NCBI RefSeq assembly: GCF_036263595.1
Contig: NZ_DATAGQ010000042.1
Span: 1-13,106 of the forward strand
From: Geminicoccus sp036263595
GTDB taxonomy: Bacteria > Pseudomonadota > Alphaproteobacteria > Geminicoccales > Geminicoccaceae
Length of the DNA stretch: 13,106 bases
Reading direction: 5' to 3'
Shown here: in pieces, positions 4,890 through 13,106 of the stretch
Position numbering within the stretch: the first letter of the stretch is position 1
Layout: each line of letters opens with the position of its first letter
Translations under genes and position numbers: made by a program
The notes under the pieces: generated by a model
Told to the model about the DNA's origin: nothing
Databases searched by the model: none
Seen by the model: only the letters and a program-made list of their open reading frames with translations

Positions 4890-5999
4890 ATGATGTGGCG
4901 AGGATTGCGCACGCTGGCGCTCGGGCTCGTCGCCGTCACGATGTTGACGGCGACAGCCCTGGCGCAAGGCGACCCCGTGAAGATCAGGTTGCAGGCAGCC
5001 GTTCCCTCGGCGAGCATCTATCACGAGCTCCTGCAGCGCTACGCCGACCGGATCGGCAAGATGTCGAACGGCCGGGTGTCGATCGAGGTTCTGCCCGACG
5101 GGGCCATCGTCCCTGCCTTCGAGATCCTGGACGCGGTCGACCAGGGCATCGTCGAGGCCGGCTATGCCTGGACCCATTACTGGTCCGGCAAGCACCCGGC
5201 CGCCGGCCTGTTCTCCAACCCGATGGCCGGTGCCGGCTCAGGCATGGACCAGCTCTCCCACGTCTCCTGGCTGCTCGAGGGCGAGGGCAACGCGCTCTAC
5301 AAGCGCTTCTACAGCGAGATCCTGGGCGTCGACGTCGAGCCCTTCATGGTCCAGCCGATGGGCCCGGACCCGCTCGGCTGGTTCGCCCGTCCGATCGAGA
5401 GCGTGGCCGACTTCCAGAAGCTGAAATACCGCTCCCCGCCCGGCATCACCGGCGAGATCTTCAAGGAGATGGGTATCGCCGCGGTCGGCCTGCCCGGCGG
5501 CGAGATCGTGCCGTCTGCCCAGCGCGGCGTCATCGATGCCGCCGAGTGGATCGGCCCTGCCGACGACCTCAATCTCGGCCTGAACGCGGTCTGGAAGAAC
5601 TACTACCTGCAGGGCCTCCACCAGTCGACCGACGTGGGCGAGGTGATCATCAACAAGACCGTCTTCGACGGCCTGCCCGCCGACATCCAGGAGATGTTCC
5701 GCACCGCGGCCCTGGCCTCGATGGCCGAGACCTACGCCTTCAACGTAGCCCGCAACGCCCAGGCGATCGTGAAGCTGCGCGAGGAGTTCGGCGTCGAGAT
5801 CCGCGACACGCCGCCCGACTTCTTCCCCGAGTTCGTGCGCGCCACCAATGTCGTGCTCGACCGCTACGCCGCTCAGGACGAGTTCTTCAAGGAGGTCTTG
5901 GAATCGCAGCGCAAGTTCGGCGCCGTCTCGGTGCCGTACTGGACCAAGATCCTCGACCTCTATTCGAACCTCGGCAACGCAGCACTCGAAAAGAAGTGA
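4890..5999 (+). CDS. dctP: TRAP transporter substrate-binding protein, DctP/TakP type
   Basis: A 369-residue periplasmic binding protein. Residues 1-25 form a Sec signal peptide (basic MWRGLR, hydrophobic core, ALA before Gln26). The mature part fits the DctP fold, closest in character to the TakP/FcbT1 group (alpha-keto acids, mannitol or chloroaromatics in annotations). It has Arg181 in KLKYRSPPG, the usual carboxylate-binding Arg, and EWIGPADDLNLGL at 219-231, the conserved Glu-Trp motif. The ligand is probably an organic acid; exact substrate unknown. It delivers ligand to DctQM, which use a sodium or proton gradient. CAGGGAGG lies nine bases before ATG 4890; an adjacent ATG at 4893 is an alternative. 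It is the first gene of the transporter operon, and a strong hairpin follows it. Confidence 0.93.
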   Translation: MMWRGLRTLALGLVAVTMLTATALAQGDPVKIRLQAAVPSASIYHELLQRYADRIGKMSNGRVSIEVLPDGAIVPAFEILDAVDQGIVEAGYAWTHYWSGKHPAAGLFSNPMAGAGSGMDQLSHVSWLLEGEGNALYKRFYSEILGVDVEPFMVQPMGPDPLGWFARPIESVADFQKLKYRSPPGITGEIFKEMGIAAVGLPGGEIVPSAQRGVIDAAEWIGPADDLNLGLNAVWKNYYLQGLHQSTDVGEVIINKTVFDGLPADIQEMFRTAALASMAETYAFNVARNAQAIVKLREEFGVEIRDTPPDFFPEFVRATNVVLDRYAAQDEFFKEVLESQRKFGAVSVPYWTKILDLYSNLGNAALEKK

Positions 6000-6015
6000 C
6001 CATGCGCTGATCAAT

Positions 6016-6043
6016 GCGTCCGCGCCGGCAGCCGCGCGGACGC
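6016..6043 (+). promoter_or_regulatory. Hairpin between TRAP binding protein and permease genes
   Basis: GCGTCCGCGC at 6016-6025 pairs perfectly with GCGCGGACGC at 6034-6043 around an 8-base loop. It lies between the dctP stop (5999) and the dctQ start (6066) and has no T run. Such hairpins between a binding-protein gene and its permease genes commonly stabilise the upstream mRNA and reduce read-through, giving excess binding protein. Here that role is inferred from position and strength. Confidence 0.6.
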
Positions 6044-6065
6044 TCCTCCCGTGCGACGAGTGCTC

Positions 6066-6581
6066 ATGAACGATTCGCTCCTGCGCTTTTGCCGCGCTGT
6101 CGACCGCTTCAGCCTGGCGACCGGCAAGGTCGTCGCCTGGCTGATCGTGCCGATGGTCCTGGCGCTCTCCTACGAGGTCATCGCCCGCTACCTGTTCATG
6201 GCACCGACGATCTGGGCCTACGACCTCACCTACATGCTCTACGGCACGCTGTTCATGCTGGGCTCGGCCTACACGCTGGCCAGGAAGGGGCATATCCGCA
6301 CGGACACCTTCTATGGCAACTGGTCGCCGCGCACTCAGGGCATCGTCGACAGCATCTGCTACGTGATCTTCATCCCGGCACTCATCGCGTTGCTCTGGGT
6401 CGGCTGGACCTTCTTCATACGCTCGTTCCATCAGGGCGAGCGGATCGTCACCAGCCCCTGGATGCCGATCGTCTGGCCGTTCAAGTTCGTGATCCCGCTG
6501 ACGGCGGCCATGCTGCTGCTGCAAAGCCTGTCGGAGTTGATCAAGAGCCTGAGCGCGGCGCGCACCGGTCAGTGGCCGTGA
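6066..6581 (+). CDS. dctQ: TRAP transporter small permease, DctQ type
   Basis: A 171-residue inner-membrane protein with four predicted helices at about residues 22-44, 55-73, 93-116 and 133-158, the normal DctQ plan. Family features include YEVIARYLF at 37-45, WAYDLTYMLYGTLFMLGSAYTL at 50-71 and GHIRTDTFY at 75-83. It forms the membrane complex with DctM. ATG 6066 is chosen; GTG 6051, five codons earlier, is an in-frame alternative, and neither has a strong ribosome site. The last bases overlap the start of dctM by 4 bp (GTGA), so the two are translationally coupled. A strong hairpin upstream probably lowers expression relative to dctP. Confidence 0.9.
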   Translation: MNDSLLRFCRAVDRFSLATGKVVAWLIVPMVLALSYEVIARYLFMAPTIWAYDLTYMLYGTLFMLGSAYTLARKGHIRTDTFYGNWSPRTQGIVDSICYVIFIPALIALLWVGWTFFIRSFHQGERIVTSPWMPIVWPFKFVIPLTAAMLLLQSLSELIKSLSAARTGQWP

Positions 6582-7894
6582 GCCAGGAACTGCTGGGCCT
6601 CGTCTCCCTGGGCATCCTGTTCGTCGCGATCTTCATCGGCTTCCCGATCGCCTTCACGCTGATCGTGATCTCGCTGGGGGTCGGCTGGTTCGCGCTGGGC
6701 AAGGTCGTCATCAACCTGATGACGCTGCAGACCTTCGCGGTCATGCGCGACCCGACCCTCACCTCCATCCCGTTCTTCCTGTTCATGGGCTACCTGCTCG
6801 AACAGTCCGGCCTGATGGACCGGCTGTTCCGCGGCTTCCAGATGATGTTCGCAAGCCTGCGCGGCTCGCTCTATCTGGCGGTGCTGGTGACGGCGACGAT
6901 CTTCGCGGCAGCCACCGGCATCGTCGGCTCCTCGGTCACGCTGCTGGGCGTCATGGCGGCGCCGGTCATGAAGCGCAGCGGCTACGACGTGCGGTTGTCC
7001 GCCGGCACCATCGCCGCCGGCGGAACGCTGGGCATCCTGATCCCGCCTTCCGTCATGCTGATCGTGATGGGTCCCGCGATTGGAGTCCCGGTCACGGACC
7101 TGTTCGCAGCCGCCATCCTGCCGGGGCTCATGCTGGCCGGGCTCTACGCCGCCTACTGCCTGATCCGCTGCCATCTGGATCCCAGCCTGGGCCCGCCTTT
7201 GCCGCCCGAGGACCACGCCACCTCCGTCATGCAGATCGTGCGCGAGCTCGTCCTCGGCATGGCGCCGGTCATCGTCATCCTCCTGGCGACACTGGGCGTG
7301 ATCATGGCGGGCGTCGCCACGCCGACCGATGCCGGCGCAGTGGGCGCGCTCGCCGTCTTTGTCCTGACCCTGCTCTATCGCCGGCTCACCTGGACGGGCT
7401 TTCTCCAGGCCAGCCGTTCCACGCTCGAAACCTCCTGCATGATCCTGTTGCTGGTGGTGGCGTCGAACCTGTTCGGTGCCGTGTTCTCGCGCCTGGGCAG
7501 CGCCACCTATATCGCGGAGCTGCTGCTCGCCCTCGACCTGTCGCCCACCTTCATGCTGCTGCTGATCCTGGCCGTGATCTTCGTGCTGGGATGGCCACTG
7601 GAATGGGTCCCGATCGTGCTGGTCGTCGTCCCCATCATGCTGCCGCTGGTCAAGCAGCTGGGCATCGACCTGGTCTGGTTCGGCACGCTCGTGGCGGTCT
7701 GCATGCAGACCGCCTGGCTCTCGCCACCGGTAGCCCTTTCCGCCTATTTCCTGCGCGGCGTGGTGCCCGGCTGGCCGCTCTCGTCGATCTACAAGGGCAT
7801 GATGCAGTTCATGGTGCTGCAGATCATCGGGCTGCTCATCCTCCTGGCTTTCCCGTCGCTGGCGCTCTACCTGCCAAGCCTGTTGAGGGACTGA
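6578..7894 (+). CDS. dctM: TRAP transporter large permease, DctM type
   Basis: A 438-residue inner-membrane transport channel with about 11-12 hydrophobic helices, the usual size. Recognisable motifs are GSSVTLLGVMAAPVM at 117-131, GGTLGILIPPSVMLIVMG at 148-165, ATPTDAGAVG at 247-256 (usually ATPTEA) and LSPPVALSAYFLRG at 381-394. It carries the substrate across the membrane with ion co-transport. The GTG at 6578 is chosen because it overlaps the dctQ stop by 4 bp, a standard coupling; an in-frame GTG at 6572 is possible. The same frame stays open far upstream through dctQ, but that stretch is antisense-like noise, not an N-terminal fusion. The MFS gene follows after 10 bp. Confidence 0.93.
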   Translation: MSQELLGLVSLGILFVAIFIGFPIAFTLIVISLGVGWFALGKVVINLMTLQTFAVMRDPTLTSIPFFLFMGYLLEQSGLMDRLFRGFQMMFASLRGSLYLAVLVTATIFAAATGIVGSSVTLLGVMAAPVMKRSGYDVRLSAGTIAAGGTLGILIPPSVMLIVMGPAIGVPVTDLFAAAILPGLMLAGLYAAYCLIRCHLDPSLGPPLPPEDHATSVMQIVRELVLGMAPVIVILLATLGVIMAGVATPTDAGAVGALAVFVLTLLYRRLTWTGFLQASRSTLETSCMILLLVVASNLFGAVFSRLGSATYIAELLLALDLSPTFMLLLILAVIFVLGWPLEWVPIVLVVVPIMLPLVKQLGIDLVWFGTLVAVCMQTAWLSPPVALSAYFLRGVVPGWPLSSIYKGMMQFMVLQIIGLLILLAFPSLALYLPSLLRD

Positions 7895-7904
7895 AGGTTC
7901 GGCC

Positions 7905-9065
7905 ATGGCAGCCGAGGGAGCGGTTGTCTTGGCTCGCCATCTCGTCTTCGTCGTCATTCTCATGGCCAGCGTCTTCGCCATGGCCCAGGGCCTGAGCTAT
8001 CCGCTGCTGGCCTTCATCCTGGAGCGCCAGGGCGTCTCGCCGGCTATCATCGGCCTGAACACGGCGATGACCCCGCTGGGCATCATCGCGTCGGCAGCAT
8101 TCATCCCCTGGATCGCGAAGCGGATGGGGGCGGCCAACATGGCCCTGGTCAGTGCCCTGATGCTGGCCGGGCTGCTTGCGATCATCGGCGCCTGGCAGGT
8201 CCTCCCCGTCTGGTTTCCGGCCCGCTTCATGATCGGCGTCGCCATCAACGGCCTGTTCATCTCGAGCGAGACCTGGGTCAACCTCCTGGCGCCCGAGGGC
8301 AAGCGGGGCCGGCTGCTCGGCCTGTTCTCGTCCTCGCTGGCCGCCGGGTTCGCGATCGGCCCCTTCATCATCGTGGCCACCGGCACACTGGGATGGGCGC
8401 CGTTCCTGGTCGGCATCGCGGTCTTCCTGACCACCGCTTTCATCCTGTTCCTGGCAAGAAAGCACCTGCCGCCCCTGCACGGCGAGGAGGCGGTCTCGGT
8501 CCGTAATTTCCTGCCACTGGCCCCCTTCCTCCTCCTCTCGGTCGTCACGGCCGCTGCCTTCGACCAGGGCAGCCTCGCCCTCCTGCCGCCCTATGGCCGC
8601 GCCTTCGGTGTCGGCGAGGCAACCATGGCGGCCGCCATCGGCGTGCTCATCATCGGCAACATCGTCTTCCAGATGCCGATCGGCTGGCTGGCCGACCGCT
8701 GGTCCCGCCGCGGCACCACCATGCTGCTCTGCGGCCTCACCGTCATCGGAGCCGCCCTCCTGCCCTTTGCGATCGGCACGAACTGGGCCACCTGGGCGCT
8801 GTTCTTCTTCTGGGGCTCCACCGCCTACGGCATCTACACGGTGGCCCTGATCGAACTCGGCGACCGCTTCAACGGCTCGATCCTGCTCGCCGGCAATGCC
8901 AGCTTCGCCCTGATGTGGGGTATCGGCGGCATGATCGGGCCGCCGGCGTTCGGCGCGGCGATGACCAGCCTCGGGCCGCACGGGCTGCCGCTGATGATGG
9001 GGCTGCTCTATGCCGCCCTGATCCTGATCGGCCTCCTGCGGATGCGTCAGCGGGTGCCGGCATGA
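7905..9065 (+). CDS. MFS transporter, YcaD-like
   Basis: A 386-residue inner-membrane protein with 12 predicted helices, typical of the major facilitator superfamily. MFS features are ISSETWVNLLAPEGKRGRLLG at 119-139, similar to the ESWLN region of the YcaD group, and the motif-A-like GWLADRWSRRG at 260-270 between helices 8 and 9. Substrate and direction cannot be told from sequence. ATG 7905 has AAGG seven bases upstream, partly within the dctM stop codon, so it is very likely co-transcribed with the TRAP genes. An exporter or importer for the same or a related compound is possible but unproven. The stop is followed by a 138-bp leader before prfC. Confidence 0.85.
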   Translation: MAAEGAVVLARHLVFVVILMASVFAMAQGLSYPLLAFILERQGVSPAIIGLNTAMTPLGIIASAAFIPWIAKRMGAANMALVSALMLAGLLAIIGAWQVLPVWFPARFMIGVAINGLFISSETWVNLLAPEGKRGRLLGLFSSSLAAGFAIGPFIIVATGTLGWAPFLVGIAVFLTTAFILFLARKHLPPLHGEEAVSVRNFLPLAPFLLLSVVTAAAFDQGSLALLPPYGRAFGVGEATMAAAIGVLIIGNIVFQMPIGWLADRWSRRGTTMLLCGLTVIGAALLPFAIGTNWATWALFFFWGSTAYGIYTVALIELGDRFNGSILLAGNASFALMWGIGGMIGPPAFGAAMTSLGPHGLPLMMGLLYAALILIGLLRMRQRVPA

Positions 9066-9096
9066 GCAGGCCATGCTTGGTGCAAGGCCGTCGAAC

Positions 9097-9116
9097 CACC
9101 ATCTAGAAGGATGGTG
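9097..9116 (+). terminator. Hairpin after the MFS gene
   Basis: CACCATC at 9097-9103 pairs with GATGGTG at 9110-9116 around a 6-base loop, followed by CGGGTTTGG. It lies 31 bp after the MFS stop and could end the transporter operon. With only three T it is a weak intrinsic terminator at best. It could instead be a leader element of prfC. Confidence 0.4.
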
Positions 9117-9144
9117 CGGGTTTGGCCTGGCTGGCTGTTCCAGT

Positions 9145-9160
9145 GGCGCCCCTTGGCGCC
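9145..9160 (+). promoter_or_regulatory. prfC leader hairpin
   Basis: GGCGCC at 9145-9150 and 9155-9160 flank the tetraloop CCTT, a very stable all-GC stem; each arm is itself palindromic. It lies about 45 bases before the chosen prfC start. The role is unknown: it may be an mRNA structure that limits translation, or the remaining part of a terminator. Confidence 0.35.
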
Positions 9161-9203
9161 TCCATGCTAGACGCGCCGCAGCTTGTTCCCGGGAAAACAG
9201 ATC

Positions 9204-10802
<1,599 letters not shown>

Positions 10803-10814
10803 CGAAAGGACCGG

Positions 10815-11582
10815 TCAGGCCGTCGGCAGGGCCTGATCGCCTTCCGTCAGTGCCTTCCACGACCAGGCGATCAGCCCGCTGGTCAGCCCGACGAACAGGA
10901 GCGTCAGGAGGTGGTCCACCACCTTGAACGACGGATGGTCGGGAAGGGCGGCACCCGGATCGGCAGCCATGATGATGCTGCCGAGCGGGATGACCAGCAG
11001 CAGGGTGACCACGTAGCCTGACACCGCGATCAGGACGAAGGCGGCGAGCAGGCGGAGCCAGCTGCCCCTGCCCGCCTGCCAGCCCGCCTCGAGCTTCGAG
11101 CCGTCATGCTCGATCGCAACCGGTGCGAACACGAGTGCCAGGCGGACCACGAACGGTACCGCGATCAGAATCGCGACGATCTTTGCCATACCGACATAGG
11201 TGGCATCGCTGCCGAACGCGGCATAGGCGATGGCCGGGGCCGCCGGCACGGCGGCCAGGACGATGAGAGCGGGATTCCAGAGCAGGTAGCGCAAGGCGCT
11301 CGCGTTCAGCTTCGCGGGGCCGCGTGAACGCTCGTGCAGGAGCACGTGGCGGATCCAGGCACGCGCCACGATGAGGCCGGCCAGATAGGCGATCCCGGTC
11401 TCGATCCCCCGGTACCAGGGATTGGCAGCGCCGCCGACCACAGGAGCCAGCACCGCCATGCCGATCGGGATCATGAACCAGAGCCCGCCCAGCCGCAGGA
11501 AGTCGAACTTGTGGCGGATGATGTGCCGCCACGACAGCCCTACGACCCGGTAGACCGGCAGCTTGTGCAAGGTCGGCCCCAT
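10815..11582 (-). CDS. Six-helix membrane protein, paralogue of the upstream gene
   Basis: A 255-residue protein of unknown function, with predicted helices at about residues 30-50, 60-78, 103-122, 132-155, 176-202 and 224-244 and no signal peptide. The N-terminus is amphipathic and basic (YRVVGLSWRHIIRHKFDFLRL). It shares segments with the gene just upstream: RHVLLHE against RAVLLDE, ALRYLLW…VLAAVP against SLRYALR…ASAVP, and LEAGWQAGRGSWLRLLAAFVLIA against FSAAWEQTKGQGFRLMLGAIVLL. ATG 11582 lies one base after the upstream stop, so the two are translationally coupled and may form a heteromeric complex. I do not recognise a named family. It converges with prfC, only 12 bp apart, with CTGAC…GTCAG spanning both stops. 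Confidence 0.8.
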   Translation of the reverse strand: MGPTLHKLPVYRVVGLSWRHIIRHKFDFLRLGGLWFMIPIGMAVLAPVVGGAANPWYRGIETGIAYLAGLIVARAWIRHVLLHERSRGPAKLNASALRYLLWNPALIVLAAVPAAPAIAYAAFGSDATYVGMAKIVAILIAVPFVVRLALVFAPVAIEHDGSKLEAGWQAGRGSWLRLLAAFVLIAVSGYVVTLLLVIPLGSIIMAADPGAALPDHPSFKVVDHLLTLLFVGLTSGLIAWSWKALTEGDQALPTA

Positions 11583-11583
11583 G

Positions 11584-12381
11584 TCAGATGGACGTGGTCG
11601 TGACGGGCTGCTCGGGCCGGGACAGCCGGCGCCAGGCGAACGAGAAGTAGATGGCCAGCAGGGCGACTTCCGCCAGGTCGGTCAGCAGGGCTACCGCCTG
11701 TGGGATGTTCTGGAGGATCGGCACACCCTCGAACTGCCCGGCCACGATCAAAAGAAGCAGCGTCCCGCCGACCATGAGCGGCGCCAGGAGGACGATGGCG
11801 CCGAGCATCAGCCGGAAGCCCTGCCCCTTGGTCTGCTCCCATGCCGCCGAGAACGTGCCCTTCAAGTCGATGGCGTTGCTGGTCAGCACCGGATGGAGCC
11901 GGCAGATGACGAAGAGGGTCGCGAACATGCTGGGCAGGATCGCCAGCTGGATCGCGGCCATCCCGCCGCCGCCAAGGATCATCGCCAGCAGGAAGATGAC
12001 CATGGTCGGGACCGCCGATGCCAGCAGCAGGCCGATCGCCCGGAGCGCGTAGCGCAGGCTGCGCGCGTGGATCCAGAGGACCGGTGGCAGCGGTTCGTCG
12101 AGCAGGACGGCTCGGTGCAGCGCCACCGCCAGGGATGCCAGGACCAGTCCTTCCAGGAACTTGACGATGAACAGCGCCCCGATCCCGGGCGGGAGCGTCG
12201 CCGTCTCCGGCGCTGCGGCCGTGTCCGGCAGCTCCATCGGCCCCATCATTCCGCGCACCAGCACGGACAGCAGGAGGAGCATGACGAAGGGCAGTGATGC
12301 TGCCTGCGCCAGATCCTTCCAGCGATGCAGGAAGAAGCTCCAGCACTCGCGGACGATGTCGTTCACGGCTAGAGGCTGCAT
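11584..12381 (-). CDS. Six-helix membrane protein, first of a tandem paralogue pair
   Basis: A 265-residue protein with a basic amphipathic start (VNDIVRECWSFFLHRWKDLAQ) and about six predicted helices: 27-44, 68-89, 111-136, 143-161, 190-214 and 228-248. An extracytoplasmic loop rich in Pro and Ala follows helix 1. I do not recognise a named family; the layout recalls YciC-like or glycerophosphodiesterase-type membrane domains, a guess only. ATG 12381 is chosen because GGAG lies ten bases upstream. A longer in-frame start (12486) would add 35 polar residues, has no ribosome site, and would nearly abut the divergent gene. The next gene starts one base after its stop. The two genes appear to be transcribed together, divergently from the secreted protein gene. 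Confidence 0.8.
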   Translation of the reverse strand: MQPLAVNDIVRECWSFFLHRWKDLAQAASLPFVMLLLLSVLVRGMMGPMELPDTAAAPETATLPPGIGALFIVKFLEGLVLASLAVALHRAVLLDEPLPPVLWIHARSLRYALRAIGLLLASAVPTMVIFLLAMILGGGGMAAIQLAILPSMFATLFVICRLHPVLTSNAIDLKGTFSAAWEQTKGQGFRLMLGAIVLLAPLMVGGTLLLLIVAGQFEGVPILQNIPQAVALLTDLAEVALLAIYFSFAWRRLSRPEQPVTTTSI

Positions 12382-12534
12382 GAAGAGCCCACTCCGACGG
12401 CTCCGGCACGGCTGGTATTCGAGGGCTTGACCATCCAGATCCTTGCTGGCCGAATTTTGTTCTTGCGATGCCGCGCTGGTCGCCATCACGACGCAAGCTG
12501 GATATAGGGAGTAGGGCGCCTGGGAGGAACCGCC

Positions 12535-13106
12535 ATGCCTGTTCGATCCGTTCCGCGGATGGTTTTTGCGTCTTTCATGGCGGGCGCCCTTCTGGCGACA
12601 TCGTCCCTCGTACCGTCGCATGTCATGGCGGCCGATCCGCCGAAGCTCGAGCGGGTGGTCATGGCCACGAGCGGGATGGGCTGGCTGAGCTTTGCGGCCA
12701 CGCCCGACGCGGATGGCCACGTCGCCCTCGATCTGCCGGCAGGCCAGCTTGACGACGCGCTGAAGAGCCTGACCGTGCTGGCAAGGGGGCCGAGTGACCT
12801 CCGCCTGCGGCAGGTGACGATCGGCGGCCGCGGCGTCCTGGCCGATCCGTTCCAGGACATCCCCCTGCGGGCGACCGACATGTCCGGCCTGGGAAGGCTG
12901 CTCGACCGCCTGCGCGGGGCGAGCGTGGTGGTCGAGGGCGACCCGCCGGTCGAAGGACGGATCATCGCCGTCGAGAACAGGGAAGAAGGCGACGACGGTG
13001 TGGCCGTGAACCGGCCCTCCCTCGTGCTGTCGACCGAAGACGGCCTCGTCGCCATCAGCCTCGACGAGGAGCGCACCGTCCGGCTCGACGACCCCCAGGC
13101 CCAGCG
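12535..13106 (+). CDS. Secreted protein resembling the N-terminus of DUF4139 proteins (partial)
   Basis: An open frame of 190 codons that runs off the window end with no stop. Residues 1-32 form a Sec signal peptide (VRSVPR, hydrophobic core, HVMA before Ala33). The mature part has VVMATSGMGWLSFAA, LDLPAGQLDDALKSLTVL at about 66-83, LGRLLDRLRGASVVVEG at about 118-134, then VEGRIIAVENRE and LVLSTEDGLVAISLDEERTVRLDDP. This pattern (membrane-distal strand, a DDxLKSLTV motif, an RGA.V.V…G.I..VE segment, and LxTxDG) is like proteins annotated DUF4139, whose function is unknown. ATG 12535 has GGGAGGA six bases upstream, a strong site. It is divergent from the paralogue pair across 153 bp. Family assignment needs the rest of the gene. 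Confidence 0.7.
   Translation, partial: MPVRSVPRMVFASFMAGALLATSSLVPSHVMAADPPKLERVVMATSGMGWLSFAATPDADGHVALDLPAGQLDDALKSLTVLARGPSDLRLRQVTIGGRGVLADPFQDIPLRATDMSGLGRLLDRLRGASVVVEGDPPVEGRIIAVENREEGDDGVAVNRPSLVLSTEDGLVAISLDEERTVRLDDPQAQ

Noticed and set aside
4883..6010. Long frame overlapping the TRAP binding-protein gene
   Set aside because: Arg/Pro/Gly-rich shadow frame; the frame from 4890 has a signal peptide and a full DctP domain.
6014..6577. Apparent 188-residue N-terminal extension of DctM
   Set aside because: This frame runs through dctQ out of frame; the residues are not DctM-like and GTG 6578 gives the normal family length with the GTGA overlap.
12526..12552. EcfG-like GGAAC…CGTT at the start of the secreted protein gene
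   Set aside because: The spacer is 18 bases rather than 16-17, GGAAC overlaps the ribosome site, and the -10 would lie inside the coding region.

Overview
The window is GC-rich DNA from an alphaproteobacterium, most likely a free-living or host-associated member of the Rhodospirillales or a nearby order. The grounds are two textbook alphaproteobacterial general-stress (EcfG-type) promoters, small hairpin repeats of kinds common between alphaproteobacterial genes, an intracellular polyhydroxyalkanoate (PHA) depolymerase of the cysteine type, and a DctP-DctQ-DctM TRAP transporter. No phage genes, transposase, rRNA, tRNA or CRISPR array was found.

Layout. Bases 1-659 carry no convincing gene and are a mosaic of short repeats: a 23-bp direct-repeat pair, two hairpin elements and five same-strand copies of a 17-bp motif. 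Next is a small leftward DUF3072 gene (660-884) behind an EcfG-type promoter, a rightward SDR oxidoreductase (1056-1826), and a four-helix DUF4383 membrane protein (1987-2439) behind a second EcfG-type promoter. A 10-bp-stem hairpin separates DUF4383 from a convergent DeoR/GlpR-family repressor (2527-3255, minus). Divergent from the repressor is phaZ (3536-4792), whose upstream region has phased TGCAC elements and a sigma-54-like -24/-12 match.

A likely operon follows: TRAP binding protein (4890-5999), a strong intergenic hairpin, small permease (6066-6581), large permease (6578-7894, overlapping by 4 bp), then an MFS transporter 10 bp downstream (7905-9065). Peptide chain release factor 3, prfC (9204-10802), has a TTG start and two leader hairpins. 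It converges on a tightly coupled leftward pair of six-helix membrane proteins (10815-11582 and 11584-12381) that look like tandem paralogues. Divergent from that pair, a secreted protein resembling the N-terminal part of DUF4139 proteins runs off the right edge (12535-13106).

How the genes may work together: the DUF3072 and DUF4383 genes probably belong to the general stress regulon and are switched on together. phaZ mobilises stored PHA, and the neighbouring TRAP system probably imports an organic acid, which would make a carbon-reserve and carbon-uptake neighbourhood, although no shared regulation is proven. I saw no clear novel defence or mobile system. The most informative points are the paired stress promoters, the repeat mosaic, the hairpin between the TRAP genes, the tandem membrane paralogues, and a DeoR gene whose conserved N-terminus extends upstream of any usual start codon.
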